From assembly GCA_902729315.2 (NCBI GenBank), contig LR746269.1:9708231-9772230 (forward strand): DNA of 64,000 nt, read 5' to 3'. The position numbers were made by a program, and so were the translations under genes. Below the pieces are notes generated by a model. The model was given only the letters and a program-made list of their open reading frames with translations, was not told the DNA's origin and did not search any database. This document shows, one piece after another, positions 11,217 to 22,613 of the stretch. This DNA comes from Spirodela intermedia (lineage: Eukaryota > Streptophyta > Magnoliopsida > Alismatales > Araceae). Each line of letters starts with the position of its first letter. The first letter of the stretch is position 1.

Positions 11217-13763
11217 TCATCTGGTCCTTGACATCATGGAAACCATCGAGGAAGCGGAACCACTGGCTTCAATGCCGCTGAAGTCGATGCCAGCCGAACC
11301 CCAGGAGCCATCTTCCAGGTCGGTTTCCACAGCCACGGCCCCTTCCAGTACCTTCACCACGGTCGACATGGAAGGTCGCCTCCTGTGATCGTGCTGTAAG
11401 CACCACATAGCTAACTGCACCATCCTCGTCGCTTCCTCAGCGTGCCCTTCCCCTGTGATCTCGATGCTCTTGTCGATCAGATCTCGTAGGTCGCCATTCT
11501 GTGCCTTCCTCCTCGTCACCTCAACCAACAAGGCGTCCTCTTCTGGTAAAGATCGATCCAGGTTCTTCCTCCCGGTGACGACCTCCAGGACTACCACCCC
11601 AAAGCTGTAGACGTCGGCCATCTCGGTGATCATGGAACTCAGCCACTCGGGAGCTAGGTACCCTATGGTTCCCCTCATCATCGTCTCCACGTGAGTCTGG
11701 TCCCTGTCGATTAGTTTCGCCATGCCGAAATCAGAGACCTTGGCCTCAAACCTTTCGTCAAGGAGGATGTTCTGGGGCTTGATGTCCAGGTGGACAATCC
11801 TCTGCGCGCACTCCTGGTGGAGGTAGGCGAGCGCCTTGGCTATGCCCAGGACTATCTTACGCCTGCTCTCCCAACACAGAGAAGCTCTCCTCTGGTCACT
11901 GTCGAAGATCCATCGATCTAGCGAGCTGTTGGGCATGAACTCGTAGACCAGAAGCTTGGATGATCTCTCGGCGCAGTATCCGACAAGCTTCACCAGGTTG
12001 AAGTGGTGGATTTTCCCGATGGTCTGCACCTCCGCCAGGAACTCCTTTCTTCCCTGACCAACGCCATCAAGGTGCTTCACGGCTACTGGGTTGCCGTCTA
12101 CTCTTCCCGCGTAGACGGAGCCGAAGCCGCCCCGCCCGACCCTCTCGGAGAAGGCATTAGTCACAGCTCTCAATTCTTCCAGAGAAAACTTCCTCGGCAT
12201 CCCCGAAATGTGTTCGAGATCATCATCAGCCTCCTCATCCTCACCTGCCATCCTTTCCTTCTCCCTCTTCAACGCAGCAGCCGTCTTCCTCATGACGAAA
12301 GCACAGAAGCTGACAACGAGCAGTAAACGCAGCCCAATAAAGCATCCCACAGAGATGACACCAATTGCTACCCAGGATACCCCTTCGTCGGTGGGGATCT
12401 GAACCTTGATGAAGGCGGTGGAATTGTAATGGGCCACTTCGGGCTGGTGGTTCTTCAACGATAAGACCTCAGAGGTCAGGAAGCAGCTCCCTGCGGAAGC
12501 GTTGGTCCCGTACCTGAAGAAGGCCGCCCTGCACGAACAGTTCCGCGAGCAGGCGGCGCTGCATTCCACAGGATCTATGTCGGAGATGTCGGCAGGCTTC
12601 TGGTCGTATGTGAAATAAGATACATCGTTCAGACGCAGCACACTGTGATTTTGCGGAGCTTCGCACGACAGAGGCGTCACCTCCCTGCATCCCGATCCAA
12701 GGTTCCGGTCGTCGATGGGCAGGAAAAAGTCATTTCCGCCGGCGTCCCACTGGGGACAGCTGCACTGGTTGTTGCCGGAGCAAATCGCGTACCTACCGCA
12801 CACCGTCGGATAGAAACAGGAAGTCCCACGATCATTGAGGAGATCCCTTCCGGCGACCCATCCCTCTGATCTCCACTCGTACACTACGAGGCTCCCGTCC
12901 GACTCCAGCCGCAGGTACTGGGAAGGTGGAAGGTACTGGTCGGAAGTGTTCGTGAAGAGGCTTCCGTTCCTGAACTCGAAGAACCCTATCGTCGTTCCCT
13001 GGGCGCTGGTCGGCGGTGTGTAGGAAGCGTATCTCTCGGGTGGGTTGGATCCGACGAAGGCGATCAGCCCCGTGGAGTTGGCAAAGAGGAAGTAGAGGCC
13101 ATCTATGGAATTGGCGGTGGAGTCGTTGGCCGTGAGGGCCTGACCCACCTGCAGCTTCTGTCCGGGGACGAGGGAGTCGGTCGGACTGGAGAAGGAGTCC
13201 CATATGGTCTGGTTGTTGACGCCGCCGAAGAGAACCAGGTTCCCGGATTCCGTGATGTTCATGCCGGCGACGGACTTGCCGGAGGTGCCGGATGACCATA
13301 CCCTGGTCCCATAGGCGTCCGTGAGGACCAGGTCTCCGTCGGAGGCCAGCTCCAGGGTCGCGTTCTCCGTAACCGGACGGGCCTTGTTGGCGGCCCACAC
13401 AACCTGCGGGAACCCGCTCGCCGGGAGGACGATTTCGCCGGCGCTGTTTGAGTGGATGATGTAGATGGCGAAGATGAAGGAGGCGCAATCTCCGCGGCAG
13501 TAGAAGCCACAGGCGTAGCTGACTCCAAGCCCTGCTCTGTTCTGCCGGAGGAGGATCGGTCTCACCTGCGACCCGTCGGTGAAGGTGAAATTTCTCATAG
13601 GGGGTCTAATCAGCCAGCGGGAAACAGAGGATGGGACGGTGGCAATGGGGTTCTCGAGACCTTGGGTTCGGGTGGTGTGAGAGCAACAGAGGTGAACGAC
13701 GACGACGACCGTCGCCAGCAGATGACATGTCGACGAGCACCGCCGTCGGTGGAGCTCGGCCAT
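11217..13763 (-). CDS. RLK-A: G-type lectin (SD2-type) receptor-like serine/threonine kinase
   Basis: Intronless, 848 aa. Order of parts: hydrophobic signal peptide about 1-35; bulb-type (mannose-binding) lectin domain about 85-200; cysteine-rich region about 316-367; PAN-like segment about 385-450 with the cluster CSAACSRNCSC; transmembrane helix about 463-491; kinase about 540-810. Kinase residues: glycine loop GRGGFGSV 543-550, Lys563, alpha-C Glu578, HLDIKPQN with Asp660, DFG 678-680, APEW 704-707. HLD replaces HRD, so this is a non-RD kinase, a class common among immune receptors. All catalytic residues are present. Numerous N-glycosylation sequons occur in the ectodomain. It resembles the SD2-5 family; the ligand is unknown. 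The start is the first Met before the signal peptide. GC content is much higher than in the flanks. Confidence 0.93.
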   Translation of the reverse strand: MAELHRRRCSSTCHLLATVVVVVHLCCSHTTRTQGLENPIATVPSSVSRWLIRPPMRNFTFTDGSQVRPILLRQNRAGLGVSYACGFYCRGDCASFIFAIYIIHSNSAGEIVLPASGFPQVVWAANKARPVTENATLELASDGDLVLTDAYGTRVWSSGTSGKSVAGMNITESGNLVLFGGVNNQTIWDSFSSPTDSLVPGQKLQVGQALTANDSTANSIDGLYFLFANSTGLIAFVGSNPPERYASYTPPTSAQGTTIGFFEFRNGSLFTNTSDQYLPPSQYLRLESDGSLVVYEWRSEGWVAGRDLLNDRGTSCFYPTVCGRYAICSGNNQCSCPQWDAGGNDFFLPIDDRNLGSGCREVTPLSCEAPQNHSVLRLNDVSYFTYDQKPADISDIDPVECSAACSRNCSCRAAFFRYGTNASAGSCFLTSEVLSLKNHQPEVAHYNSTAFIKVQIPTDEGVSWVAIGVISVGCFIGLRLLLVVSFCAFVMRKTAAALKREKERMAGEDEEADDDLEHISGMPRKFSLEELRAVTNAFSERVGRGGFGSVYAGRVDGNPVAVKHLDGVGQGRKEFLAEVQTIGKIHHFNLVKLVGYCAERSSKLLVYEFMPNSSLDRWIFDSDQRRASLCWESRRKIVLGIAKALAYLHQECAQRIVHLDIKPQNILLDERFEAKVSDFGMAKLIDRDQTHVETMMRGTIGYLAPEWLSSMITEMADVYSFGVVVLEVVTGRKNLDRSLPEEDALLVEVTRRKAQNGDLRDLIDKSIEITGEGHAEEATRMVQLAMWCLQHDHRRRPSMSTVVKVLEGAVAVETDLEDGSWGSAGIDFSGIEASGSASSMVSMMSRTR

Positions 13764-13952
13764 GGGCGGAAGGCTTTCCTCACGGGCGAATCCGGTTTAA
13801 GAAAATGGCGACTGGGTCCTTGTATGGTAAGTGACATGTGAGGCCAAGTTTTTTGTTTTTTGAGACTTCCTACCGGCAGAAATGGACGTCTCTTTGACAA
13901 ACCGACCGACCCTACGTACCGGGCGAGGTATCATCCTGACGGGACTCAGTCG
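13764..13952 (-). promoter_or_regulatory. Proximal upstream region of RLK-A
   Basis: The first 60 bases upstream of the ATG are nearly identical to RLK-B and then diverge, with islands of similarity (a tract containing TTGACAAACCGACCGA). No TATA box could be assigned with confidence. Further upstream, block A is interrupted by the 13953-15565 repeat, so RLK-A lacks the contiguous distal upstream DNA that RLK-B has. Confidence 0.4.
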
Positions 13953-15565
13953 TTGTATATTAAATCACACAAATATAAAATTTATAAAACTAGAAAATAC
14001 GAATTTTTGAATATTTAGATATACTTCTGAATAAATATATCAATTATAATTTAATAAAACTTCCAAAAATAACGGTAATTTTTTAGGTCAATCATAGGGA
14101 TGTAGTATAATATCTGGTAATTATTCAGAATTTTCCTCAAAGAATTTTTTTTTTTTATGAATTTTATACTAAGAATTGAAAAGGAAATATATTTAAAATT
14201 CACAAAAAAGGAAATAAGAGTGTGAACGTCAAGATGACATCAGTGCCCGGCGAATGCAAATTGGGTGGAAATAGAGTTCCACCCAACAATTCTTACATAA
14301 GTGATTACAAATGATTTAATTAATCAAATTAAGATTTATAAAAGCTAGAAGAATTATAATTGAACAAAGTATATTTTGGTAAATTCAAGACACAAAAACT
14401 ATCACTAAATAAAACGTAAAGTAAATTGAAAGTAGGAAAATAGAATTCCGGCGTCGCGACGACAATGCGTTAGTGATGCACTAGAATTCTGAGCGTTCAA
14501 GAAGATCGTCGTGTAGTGTCCACGACCTCGAAGGCTCTTCTTGGACAAAGACAATGTGAGTAATCTCTAGATCTTCTCGTAAAGTCTAGAGCTTAATGAA
14601 ATGGGTCGTTGAGTCATCTCCGGCAGCTGTCACCTGGCAGAGTAGAAAATGGCAACTTTGTAACTCTTTGACAGCTGTCACATGATAGAGAGGAGTTAGA
14701 TAGAAGTGGGGCGCATGTCAAGGAGCTTCATCCTCAAGTCCGCGTAACAAGAGGAGGCTCTTCATCACATCTAGTATGCTCTCAAGAGGTGGCGACTCAT
14801 CTCCTGGCGAATTGTTCTCTTCCCGACGACAATTTGTTCGTCGATCAATCGGAGATGATTTACTCGATGGATTTGCAATCTTTTTATTGTTAATCGTTCA
14901 GCAATTTTAGTAGCAATACTCCGCAAATCGCATTGACGAAATTTTCGCCGATGATCTAACGATTCTTGTTGCTTAATCCTTCTCTAGTGATCTGTAGGAA
15001 AGTCGCGATAATCAGATAAAAATATATGAATTTTGACTTTGGGAAGATTTGAACCTGCGGCAGTCGCCCACCTCTTCTAAAGAAGGTGTGACGCGGGTTT
15101 AGTCCCACATCAGTTGTGCGCCGATTTTTCGGACGAAAATATAATAATGTTAGCTTTGTAAGTAAAGTTCCTTCTCTCATGTATATGACCACTCATTGCC
15201 CCACAGCTGGCTGACCACTGGTGACGTGGAAGGGGAGTGGCGCACACATACTCTTATCGGTCTAAGCCAAGCTGCTCGAGCCCCTGCTCGCAGTTACTCC
15301 CCAACTGTGCTTCTAACTTGCTTGCAGGTTCAACTGACTGGTGGGTCCTCCTATTTTGTAATATTTTTATTTTTATTTCTTGTTCTTCATTTATCTCAAA
15401 AGTAAGACTGTAAAAATCATAAAATCACATAATTACCCAAAAATTTATGTTAATTAATTGAAAACCACTTTTCACATTTTAACACAAATATAAATCTATT
15501 TATCATGAGTTAAGATTAAAACTATATTATTTAATAATTATTAACTCATGATAATGAAGACTTAT
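13953..15565. repeat. Dispersed repeat R1, copy 1 (about 1.6 kb)
   Basis: Aligns over its length with 18888-20473; absent at the corresponding point of block B, so it behaves as an insertion. No protein seen. Internally it has a tRNA B-box-like motif on the minus strand near 15050, then AGTCCCACATCA (15101-15112) and TATAATAA (from 15140). It ends in a perfect 13-bp inverted repeat (15501-15513 and 15541-15553). It is probably a non-autonomous mobile element; the class is unknown. Confidence 0.6.
15501..15553. repeat. Perfect 13-bp inverted repeat near the R1 end
   Basis: TATCATGAGTTAA at 15501-15513 is matched by TTAACTCATGATA at 15541-15553, leaving a 27-base loop. In the second copy (20411-20463 region) the left arm is mutated while the right arm is intact. 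Confidence 0.85.
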
Positions 15566-15789
15566 CACATCCTCCTATAGGAAAGCCAATTTTTTTAATA
15601 AGAAACTTATTTTATAAGAGATTAACCCCTGTAAAATTTCAAATATGATTTTGTGCTCCAAAAATAATATTTTCTAGATCATTCTTGACCATTGAAAGTG
15701 GATCCATGAAAAGAGAAGCTTGTGCCCCTTTGAAGACACTCATCTATACCCAAGAAAAGTACATTCTAGAATTGTAGGAAGATTTGATT

Positions 15790-16100
15790 TATGATTTGAT
15801 ACTTGTACTTCACATACCCAAGTCTATGGAGAGTTTGGCCAACATACAGCTATGAATGTGATGTAAATTAGTTGGACACTATTATAGTCTATCTGATGTG
15901 AAATTATGAATCTAGAAGATATTATCAAGCCACTAATCTAACTTAGGAGACCTAGAGGGGTGATCCTAGAAGAGATTAGTAGGGCACAAATCTAGTTTAG
16001 CAAACTTTGAGCATTGAATCTAGAAGAGACTGTAGTAAGCTTGGTATGTGCAACCACTATGAATCTTGATTCCTATCTTCATCAAATTAGAATGTAACTT
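15790..16100. repeat. Dispersed repeat R2, copy 1, with degenerate 54-60 bp tandem units
   Basis: Successive units share the core 'CTAGA(A)GAGATTAGT(T/A)GGGCA..AATCTAGTTT'. Related copies lie at about 31222-31515 and 45383-45732. The copy at 31222 is the block-B counterpart. No coding capacity. Confidence 0.65.
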
Positions 16101-16369
16101 TTGATTCTTCTCACAATACTCTAAAATCTAAAAAACCATAAATTTTACAGAAAAAGGGGGTAGATACTATAATAGAATACAACCGATGCATTTAGGGTTT
16201 TATAACTACATCATAATATCATCATATTCTTATATTGTTAGCAGGTGATCACGTGTAACAAGACTCTTATTGGCAAGTGACTAGACTAATTTCTTTAATA
16301 TGACCATGGACACTATGATCACTAATACTTGCAAAGTGAGTCAACTCACTTATATGGTTTCTTGGTTCC

Positions 16370-18887
16370 TATGAGGGTTAAGACCCTTGATACTAAGTTG
16401 ACTCATTTCTTAGAAAGAAAAATACAAATTTTACATGGAACATCTCTTGAGCATCTTATTTTTTTATATTATGTGAACTTCCTAATGGTATCTTGAACCC
16501 TTCTTGAAATAGGTAAGCATGAAGGACTTTTAAAATTTGTCTTAGAATCATATCGCACTTCAATAAGGATTAGAAAAACTGTTATCATATTTTAAATATT
16601 AAATATCAAAATTAGCATTTTTCCTTGTATGTATTTGATCAACATCAGCTCCAATAGTGACTTCATCCATTATAAATAAAGAGACTTTCATAGAGTGAAA
16701 ATCAGAAATTTAATTTATTTGTATATTATGCAGATTGATGATTATTTGTATATAACTAACTACGGGTTGCACATTCACTCTAAAAGTTTACAAAACAAGT
16801 TTTTTTTACTAATAATTTAACATTATTTCGAGTGTTTCTACTAATAGATAGGGATTAGAAGATTTAATTTGGACGAAGAAGATGATAATGAAAATGACTT
16901 CTCATAAAAGTATTGGAAGTATCAATAATTTAAGATATTTTACTTGAACACATTGAATTAAAGATGGGCTTTATCAACATCAATACAAAGGAAAATGTCT
17001 ATTTGTAACAACCAGATTGATTTAGTGGTAGATGTCATGTGTACTTGGTATTCAAGTTGAGGAAAAACCTTGATGACTTGAACTTGATGCCTTGATAACT
17101 TTTTTATGTAAATTTTATAACCTTTTTATGTTCTCTTAGTTACATGTCTATCGGAAAAATATATTATAGTGTCTTTTAGTTTGAAGGATATGTGAGCAGC
17201 ACTCTAAATATTAGGTACACAAATATATGTGATGAGCAATGTAAAAAAATGTTTGAGATAGATAACATTAAGTTTTTTGTAAATTAATATCAAATTCAAT
17301 AAAAATGTATATCCTTTTCTGAACTATAAGGCTATGTCAAACACCAATAGAGGGGCTGAATTGACATTTTTGGGATTTCTATTGATTTTTGTGAAACACT
17401 AAACTAGACATGTGTGTGTCAAAATATTTGTCAACACATGTTATGATAAGACCTCTCAAAAATCTCTCTCACAAAGAACATCAAAGTTTTTACATTGTTT
17501 CATCTCTCACTTAGCTACTTCTACTTTTAGAGGAAACTTCATTCCAATATTTATTATTACTTTATGAAATACACATTGACACTCACAAGATCAATCACCC
17601 AAATGCCTCAAGATAGTCTCTTCATAAAATCAGCTCATATCAAGTCTAAAACAGCTCTACATATATAATGCTATTCAATCATATTTTTCTCTTCCTAGTT
17701 ATCTTAGGGTATGATAGATAGAAAACACCATGATAGTTGTGTTATTTGTTTATCAAAATGAGATGATGTAGTGTTCTAACACATTAGTGATGTATGCATC
17801 AGAAAACTAATTGAAAAACTAGAAGACCTCTCACAAGTAAGCTTGTCTTTTAACAGTTTTCAAATTGATTGAATTTATAATATTTTAAATCCTAATTGAA
17901 AAACTAACCATTTTTCTTAAGGAATACCATGGATCTAATGATCATTATAATATCTATTTTCTAGTTCCTAAATTTTTAGCTAAGTCAACTCTTTTTTTTT
18001 AGGTCATCATTAGCATTAAGACCTTTGTAGGTAATTTGAGTCATTTCCTTGATATAGTAACTAACTAATTGACGCAACAATAACACAAAAGATAACAAGA
18101 TCTGAACTTGAATCTACTAAGCATGAATCTTGAAGAAGAAACTAGCTTTTAAATTCATAGAACTAGAGCCTTAAGCACTTGAATCCATAAGATCGATAAG
18201 GGGCCCTTGAATCCACAAGAGGACAATTAAATCCACAAACATAAAGAAGGCAATCTCACATGAGATAATACTTCAAAAGTGTCTTATTCAACTTACAATG
18301 TGGCCTTTATATAACCTTAAAAGGAGGTGGGCCACTCCCAAAAGTAAGATCTTGAGTAAATCTTAGAGACAATCTATGACTGGCTCTGAAATGACCTGAA
18401 ACATACTCTAACAAATAGAGATCTTGACTAGATCTTATAGACAAACTTTAATTGACTATGAAATTACCTATAATAGACTATGACAAATAAAGATTTGAAA
18501 TAGATTTTAAGGATAAGCTTTGATTTGCTTTGACATGACCTAAAACAAATTGATAAACTAAGATCATGAAGAGATCCTAGGGACATACTCTAAACATCAT
18601 TTAAAATACCTTCTAAAGGAAAAGAGATAAAGTAAGTTTGTAGAAAGTTCACTTTTCTAAAATACCTTCTTGTGCCTTTGTTGGGCCTTCTTTGAATATT
18701 CTTCTTATGGCAGCTCAATTCTAAAGTGGTTGCACCTCTACCTACAACTTCTTCTTCACTTTCCAAGTATATGACTACATTAGTAATTTAGTTCACTTAC
18801 TATAGAAAAGTAAAAATAAATACTTTGGAAGTAAGAAATTTTCATCACATAAAGCGATTTGGTCACTGACATGACTTAATTATTGTC
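16370..18887. other. AT-rich intergenic DNA between blocks A and B
   Basis: About 16370-17740 has no counterpart in block B; similarity to block B resumes at about 17745-17890. From 17900 to 18887 I see no gene. The short phrases 'TTGAATCCA(C/T)AAGA' repeat near 18160-18240, which suggests decayed retroelement sequence, but no element could be delimited. Confidence 0.4.
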
Positions 18888-20473
18888 TAGTAAATCACGT
18901 AAATTTAAATTTATAAAACTAAAAAATATTAATTTTTAAATATTTAAAAATATTTTTCAAAAAATATATTAATTATAATTTAATAAACTTACAAAAATAG
19001 TGATAATTTTCCCAGTGGATCAAAAGGATGTAATATAATATCGGATAATTTTTCAGAATTTTTTTAAAAAGAATATGATTTTTTATGAATTATATACTAG
19101 GAAAATGAAAATAAAATAAATTTAAAATTCGTAAAAAAGAAAATTAAGGGTGCAGACATCAAGATGATGTCAGAACCTGATAAACACAAATTGGACAGAA
19201 ATAGAGTTTCACTCAATGATTCTTATGTAAGTGATTACAAATGATTTAATATATCAAATTAAGATTTGTAAAAGTTGAAAGAATTGTAATTGAATGAAGT
19301 ATATCTTGATAAATTTAAATCATAAAAATTATAATTAAATGAAGCAGAATTAAGTTAGAAATAGAAAAATAGAATTATGGCTTTACGATAATGATGTACC
19401 AGAATCTTGAGCATTTGAGAGGATTGTTGTACAATGTCCACAACTTCGAAGGCTCTCTTCAAACAAGTACGATGTGGGCAATCTCTAGATCATCTTGCAA
19501 AGTATAGAGATTAATGAAATGATTTGCCAAATCATCTTCGGCAACTGTCATGCGGCGAAATAGAAAAATGACAACTTTACAACTTTCTGACGGTTGTCAC
19601 CTGACAAAGAGTTGAGGTGAGTTTAGTTGAGGTCGATCAATCAATGATGATTTACTTGATGGATTTGTGATCCTTTTATCATGAATCATTCAATAATTCT
19701 AGTAATAATACTTTGCAAATTACATGGATGAATTTTTTGCCGATGATCGAATAATTCTGATAGTTTAAACTTTCACTGGCGATCTACAAAAAATTCGTAA
19801 TAATCAGATAAAAATATGAATTTTAACTCTAGGAGGATTCAAACCCACGCCGGTTATCTGCCTGCATGAGAGAGATTGAAATAAATACTCTAATGCCCTT
19901 ATCAAGTAATGTCATCATGGTATATCTCTATTATAAATAATGAGTATTTTAAATATTAAAATTTTCGAACCTTTTTAGGGGAAGGTGTGATGCGAGTTTA
20001 GTTTCACATCACTTGTGCACCGAAATTTCAGACGAATATATAATAATATTATATTTGCAAGCAATAAGTCCATTTCTCTCGCGTGTACAACTACTTCTTG
20101 TCCCATAAACTACTGGCCACTAGTGACGTGGAAGGGAAGTGGCGCACATGTGTCTCCATTAGTCTTAGTCACTCAAGCCACTACTTACAGTTCCTCTATG
20201 ATTGTGATTTTGACCTACTTACGGGCCTGGTTGGTTGGTGGGTCTTCCCCTATTTTGCTATATTTTTATTTTTATTTTTTTCTTTATTTATCTCAAAATA
20301 AGATTTAAAAAAATTATATAAATTCATATAAAATCACATAATTAGCTAAAAATTCACATTAATAATTAAAAATCACTTTTCACACTTTAACATTATTATT
20401 AGTCTATTTATCATAAATTAAGGCTAAAACTATATTATTGACTAATTATTAACTCATGATAATGAAGACTTAT
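18888..20473. repeat. Dispersed repeat R1, copy 2
   Basis: Aligns with 13953-15565 and ends at the same GAAGACTTAT. It lies just left of block B. Its element near 19995 reads AGTTTCACATCA, a degraded form of the AGTCCCACATCA motif in copy 1. About 70 bases present here near 19860-19950 are missing in copy 1. Confidence 0.6.
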
Positions 20474-21189
20474 TAGTCACAAGCCACACAATAGTGCTCT
20501 CATTAACGTTTCTGAATAAAAGTTAGTAGTCAATCGAGTAGAGGCTAACCAAGCCAATGATGCAATGAGATATTCACAGAAGGATGACAAGGGGATTTTC
20601 ACTAGTTAACTCTAAAATAGGAATTGAATAAAATATAGTAAATAAAATAAAATATACTAAGTACTCGAGAAATATAACTATCAATGAATGTTCATCATTT
20701 CAGTTGTTTTTATTTACAGCGTGCAAGAGATTCAACATCTACTTTGCAAACAATCATTGAAAGTGGATTGGATTATTGGGTGATTGCCCTCAAAATCATG
20801 GAATTGAAGCCTAGAAACTAGGACAACATAACAAAATATTACCTTTCATTGTCATCATGAGTTAGGACAGTAGTAGAAAGCTATGAGTTCTCATGTCATT
20901 TGCACGTTTGACTAAATTTCAATTTGACATTATCACTATAGAACAATACAATGACCTGCATAATGAATGTATAAGTTGTTGTCCAGGTCAAATATATTTT
21001 CTATTATTCCTTCTTTTTTTCAGTTACTAGTAAAAAAACATATCCTTGGTCATGTTTGTATCTACATTTTGATTTTCATAATTTTTATTTGAACAATATG
21101 AATGATGATGTCTTTGTGCAATCAAGATGAAATATATATGAAAAAATTTAAGAAGAAAAACAAGTGCAAAAAGGAGAACATACTAGCTT
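20474..21189. other. Intergenic spacer before block B
   Basis: AT-rich; no open frame, repeat partner or motif was recognised. Confidence 0.4.
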
Positions 21190-22613
21190 GATGCATTAAC
21201 CAATGAACTAAATAACAATATAGTAATGTAGTCTTGTATTTGATATAGAGGATAAGGTAATGAAGCCAAGGGAGCTTGACATATAAACCTATTAACATTG
21301 CTACTTTTTATTTATTTGTTGCATATAAGGTAGGGGTGTTATTTCAAACATGTTCTTTGAGTGATAGCTGGTCATACTAAAAGACATTGAGCCTCTCCAA
21401 AAGAACATTACATGGGAGCTTGACATAGTACATAATGACTAAAAAATTGTAATTTACAAGTGATATTTTGGTGTTGGATTTGTAGAGATTGATTTCCCAT
21501 TGGGTCCTATTAAGTTTTAGTGGGCTCTTCAGCAAATCTCCAAAGAGTTTAAGTTTAATCTTATTTTTAAGAGGAAGGTCACCATCATCTCATGTAATCA
21601 AGACTTAAAAAGACATTTTGGCACCAAAGGGTTATAAGGACGCAATTTGAAGAAAACTTGTTTTGTGTGGCCATAGATGTAGGAGATTTTTTTGAACCAT
21701 GTAAATCCAATATGTTCTTTGCTTTTGTAATTTTCTTACCCTCCCTCTTTTGTGTTTTGTTTTACATCAAACTTCTATTGTGCAACAAGGGAGAGATGAA
21801 GATGCTTCAAACCCCAATAGTAAAGAACTAGGAATGAATATCCAGCATGAAATATTGTAAATTCAAAACATTTAGTGGTGAAGGACATCACTTAATGAAA
21901 CAATGTTGACTTTTATGAGAGATTATTTCTAATGGCAAAGCCATATCCTCTATTTGCATATTACTTTCCATTATAGCTTTGCATGATTTTGCGATGTATG
22001 TAGTCGAACATCAAAATGCTTTTCTTACATGATAGCTCACAATAGAAACTCCACATACATCAGCTCAAGAGGATCATAATTGCTTGTGAAGAAATCAGGA
22101 ATAATTATTTAAAAAGACATTATGACTTACTGCTATTACACTAGTAATGGTCCAAGATATTTGATACTATTATAGCTAATCAACATTATAGTCATAGTAG
22201 TTAATGTGATATTTATGTATGTTTTAGAATGCTCCAAGATAGTGAGTTTTTTTATTTGTTATGTACATAATAATTGCGGAAAAGACTATGCCAAAAATTT
22301 AACACAATGTGTGCAAGAAAAAAATTGATCAAACTATTTGCCAACTTTCAAAGCCAAAGTATTATATCAATCTCATTTATATCTCATATCATTTATGGAT
22401 TCATGTTAACATGTAATATCTAGAGCTCATTCTCATCAATAGGCTTAAGAGTTTGTCCTTAAAAGGCAACAATATCATCAATGTAAGCTTATTTGTTAGG
22501 AAATGTTTAGGAAAAATAGTCACATCCTTGAAACTCAAAGATATTGTATGAGTGACAATACCTCACCACCAAGGTCTTCTCCCTTAAATGGTACCATCTT
22601 GTCTGAAGGCTAT

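Larger units (their letters stand above)
7966..17890. repeat. Segmental duplication block A (contains RLK-A)
   Basis: This block aligns in the same order and orientation with 21190-31930. Anchors: the stretch from GCATTAGCCAATGAACTGA at 7966; the AAGAGTTTAAGTTTAATCTT region near 8330; the sequence upstream of 10540; the whole RLK gene; and the AT-rich tail from about 15570. Non-coding parts differ by roughly a tenth by eye and carry indels up to about 1.6 kb. Sequence present here but absent from block B: about 9541-10098, 13953-15565 and about 16370-17740. Confidence 0.85.

Noticed and set aside
12832-13488. 218-codon minus-strand frame and several plus-strand frames inside RLK-A (and equivalents in RLK-B and RLK-D)
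   Set aside because: They overlap the receptor-kinase reading frame and arise from its GC-rich codons; they move with the gene copies and have no domain content.
15040-15075. tRNA gene in repeat R1 (GATTTGAACC / GGATTCAAACC on the plus strand)
   Set aside because: Only a B-box-like motif on the minus strand is visible; no A box or cloverleaf could be folded around it.
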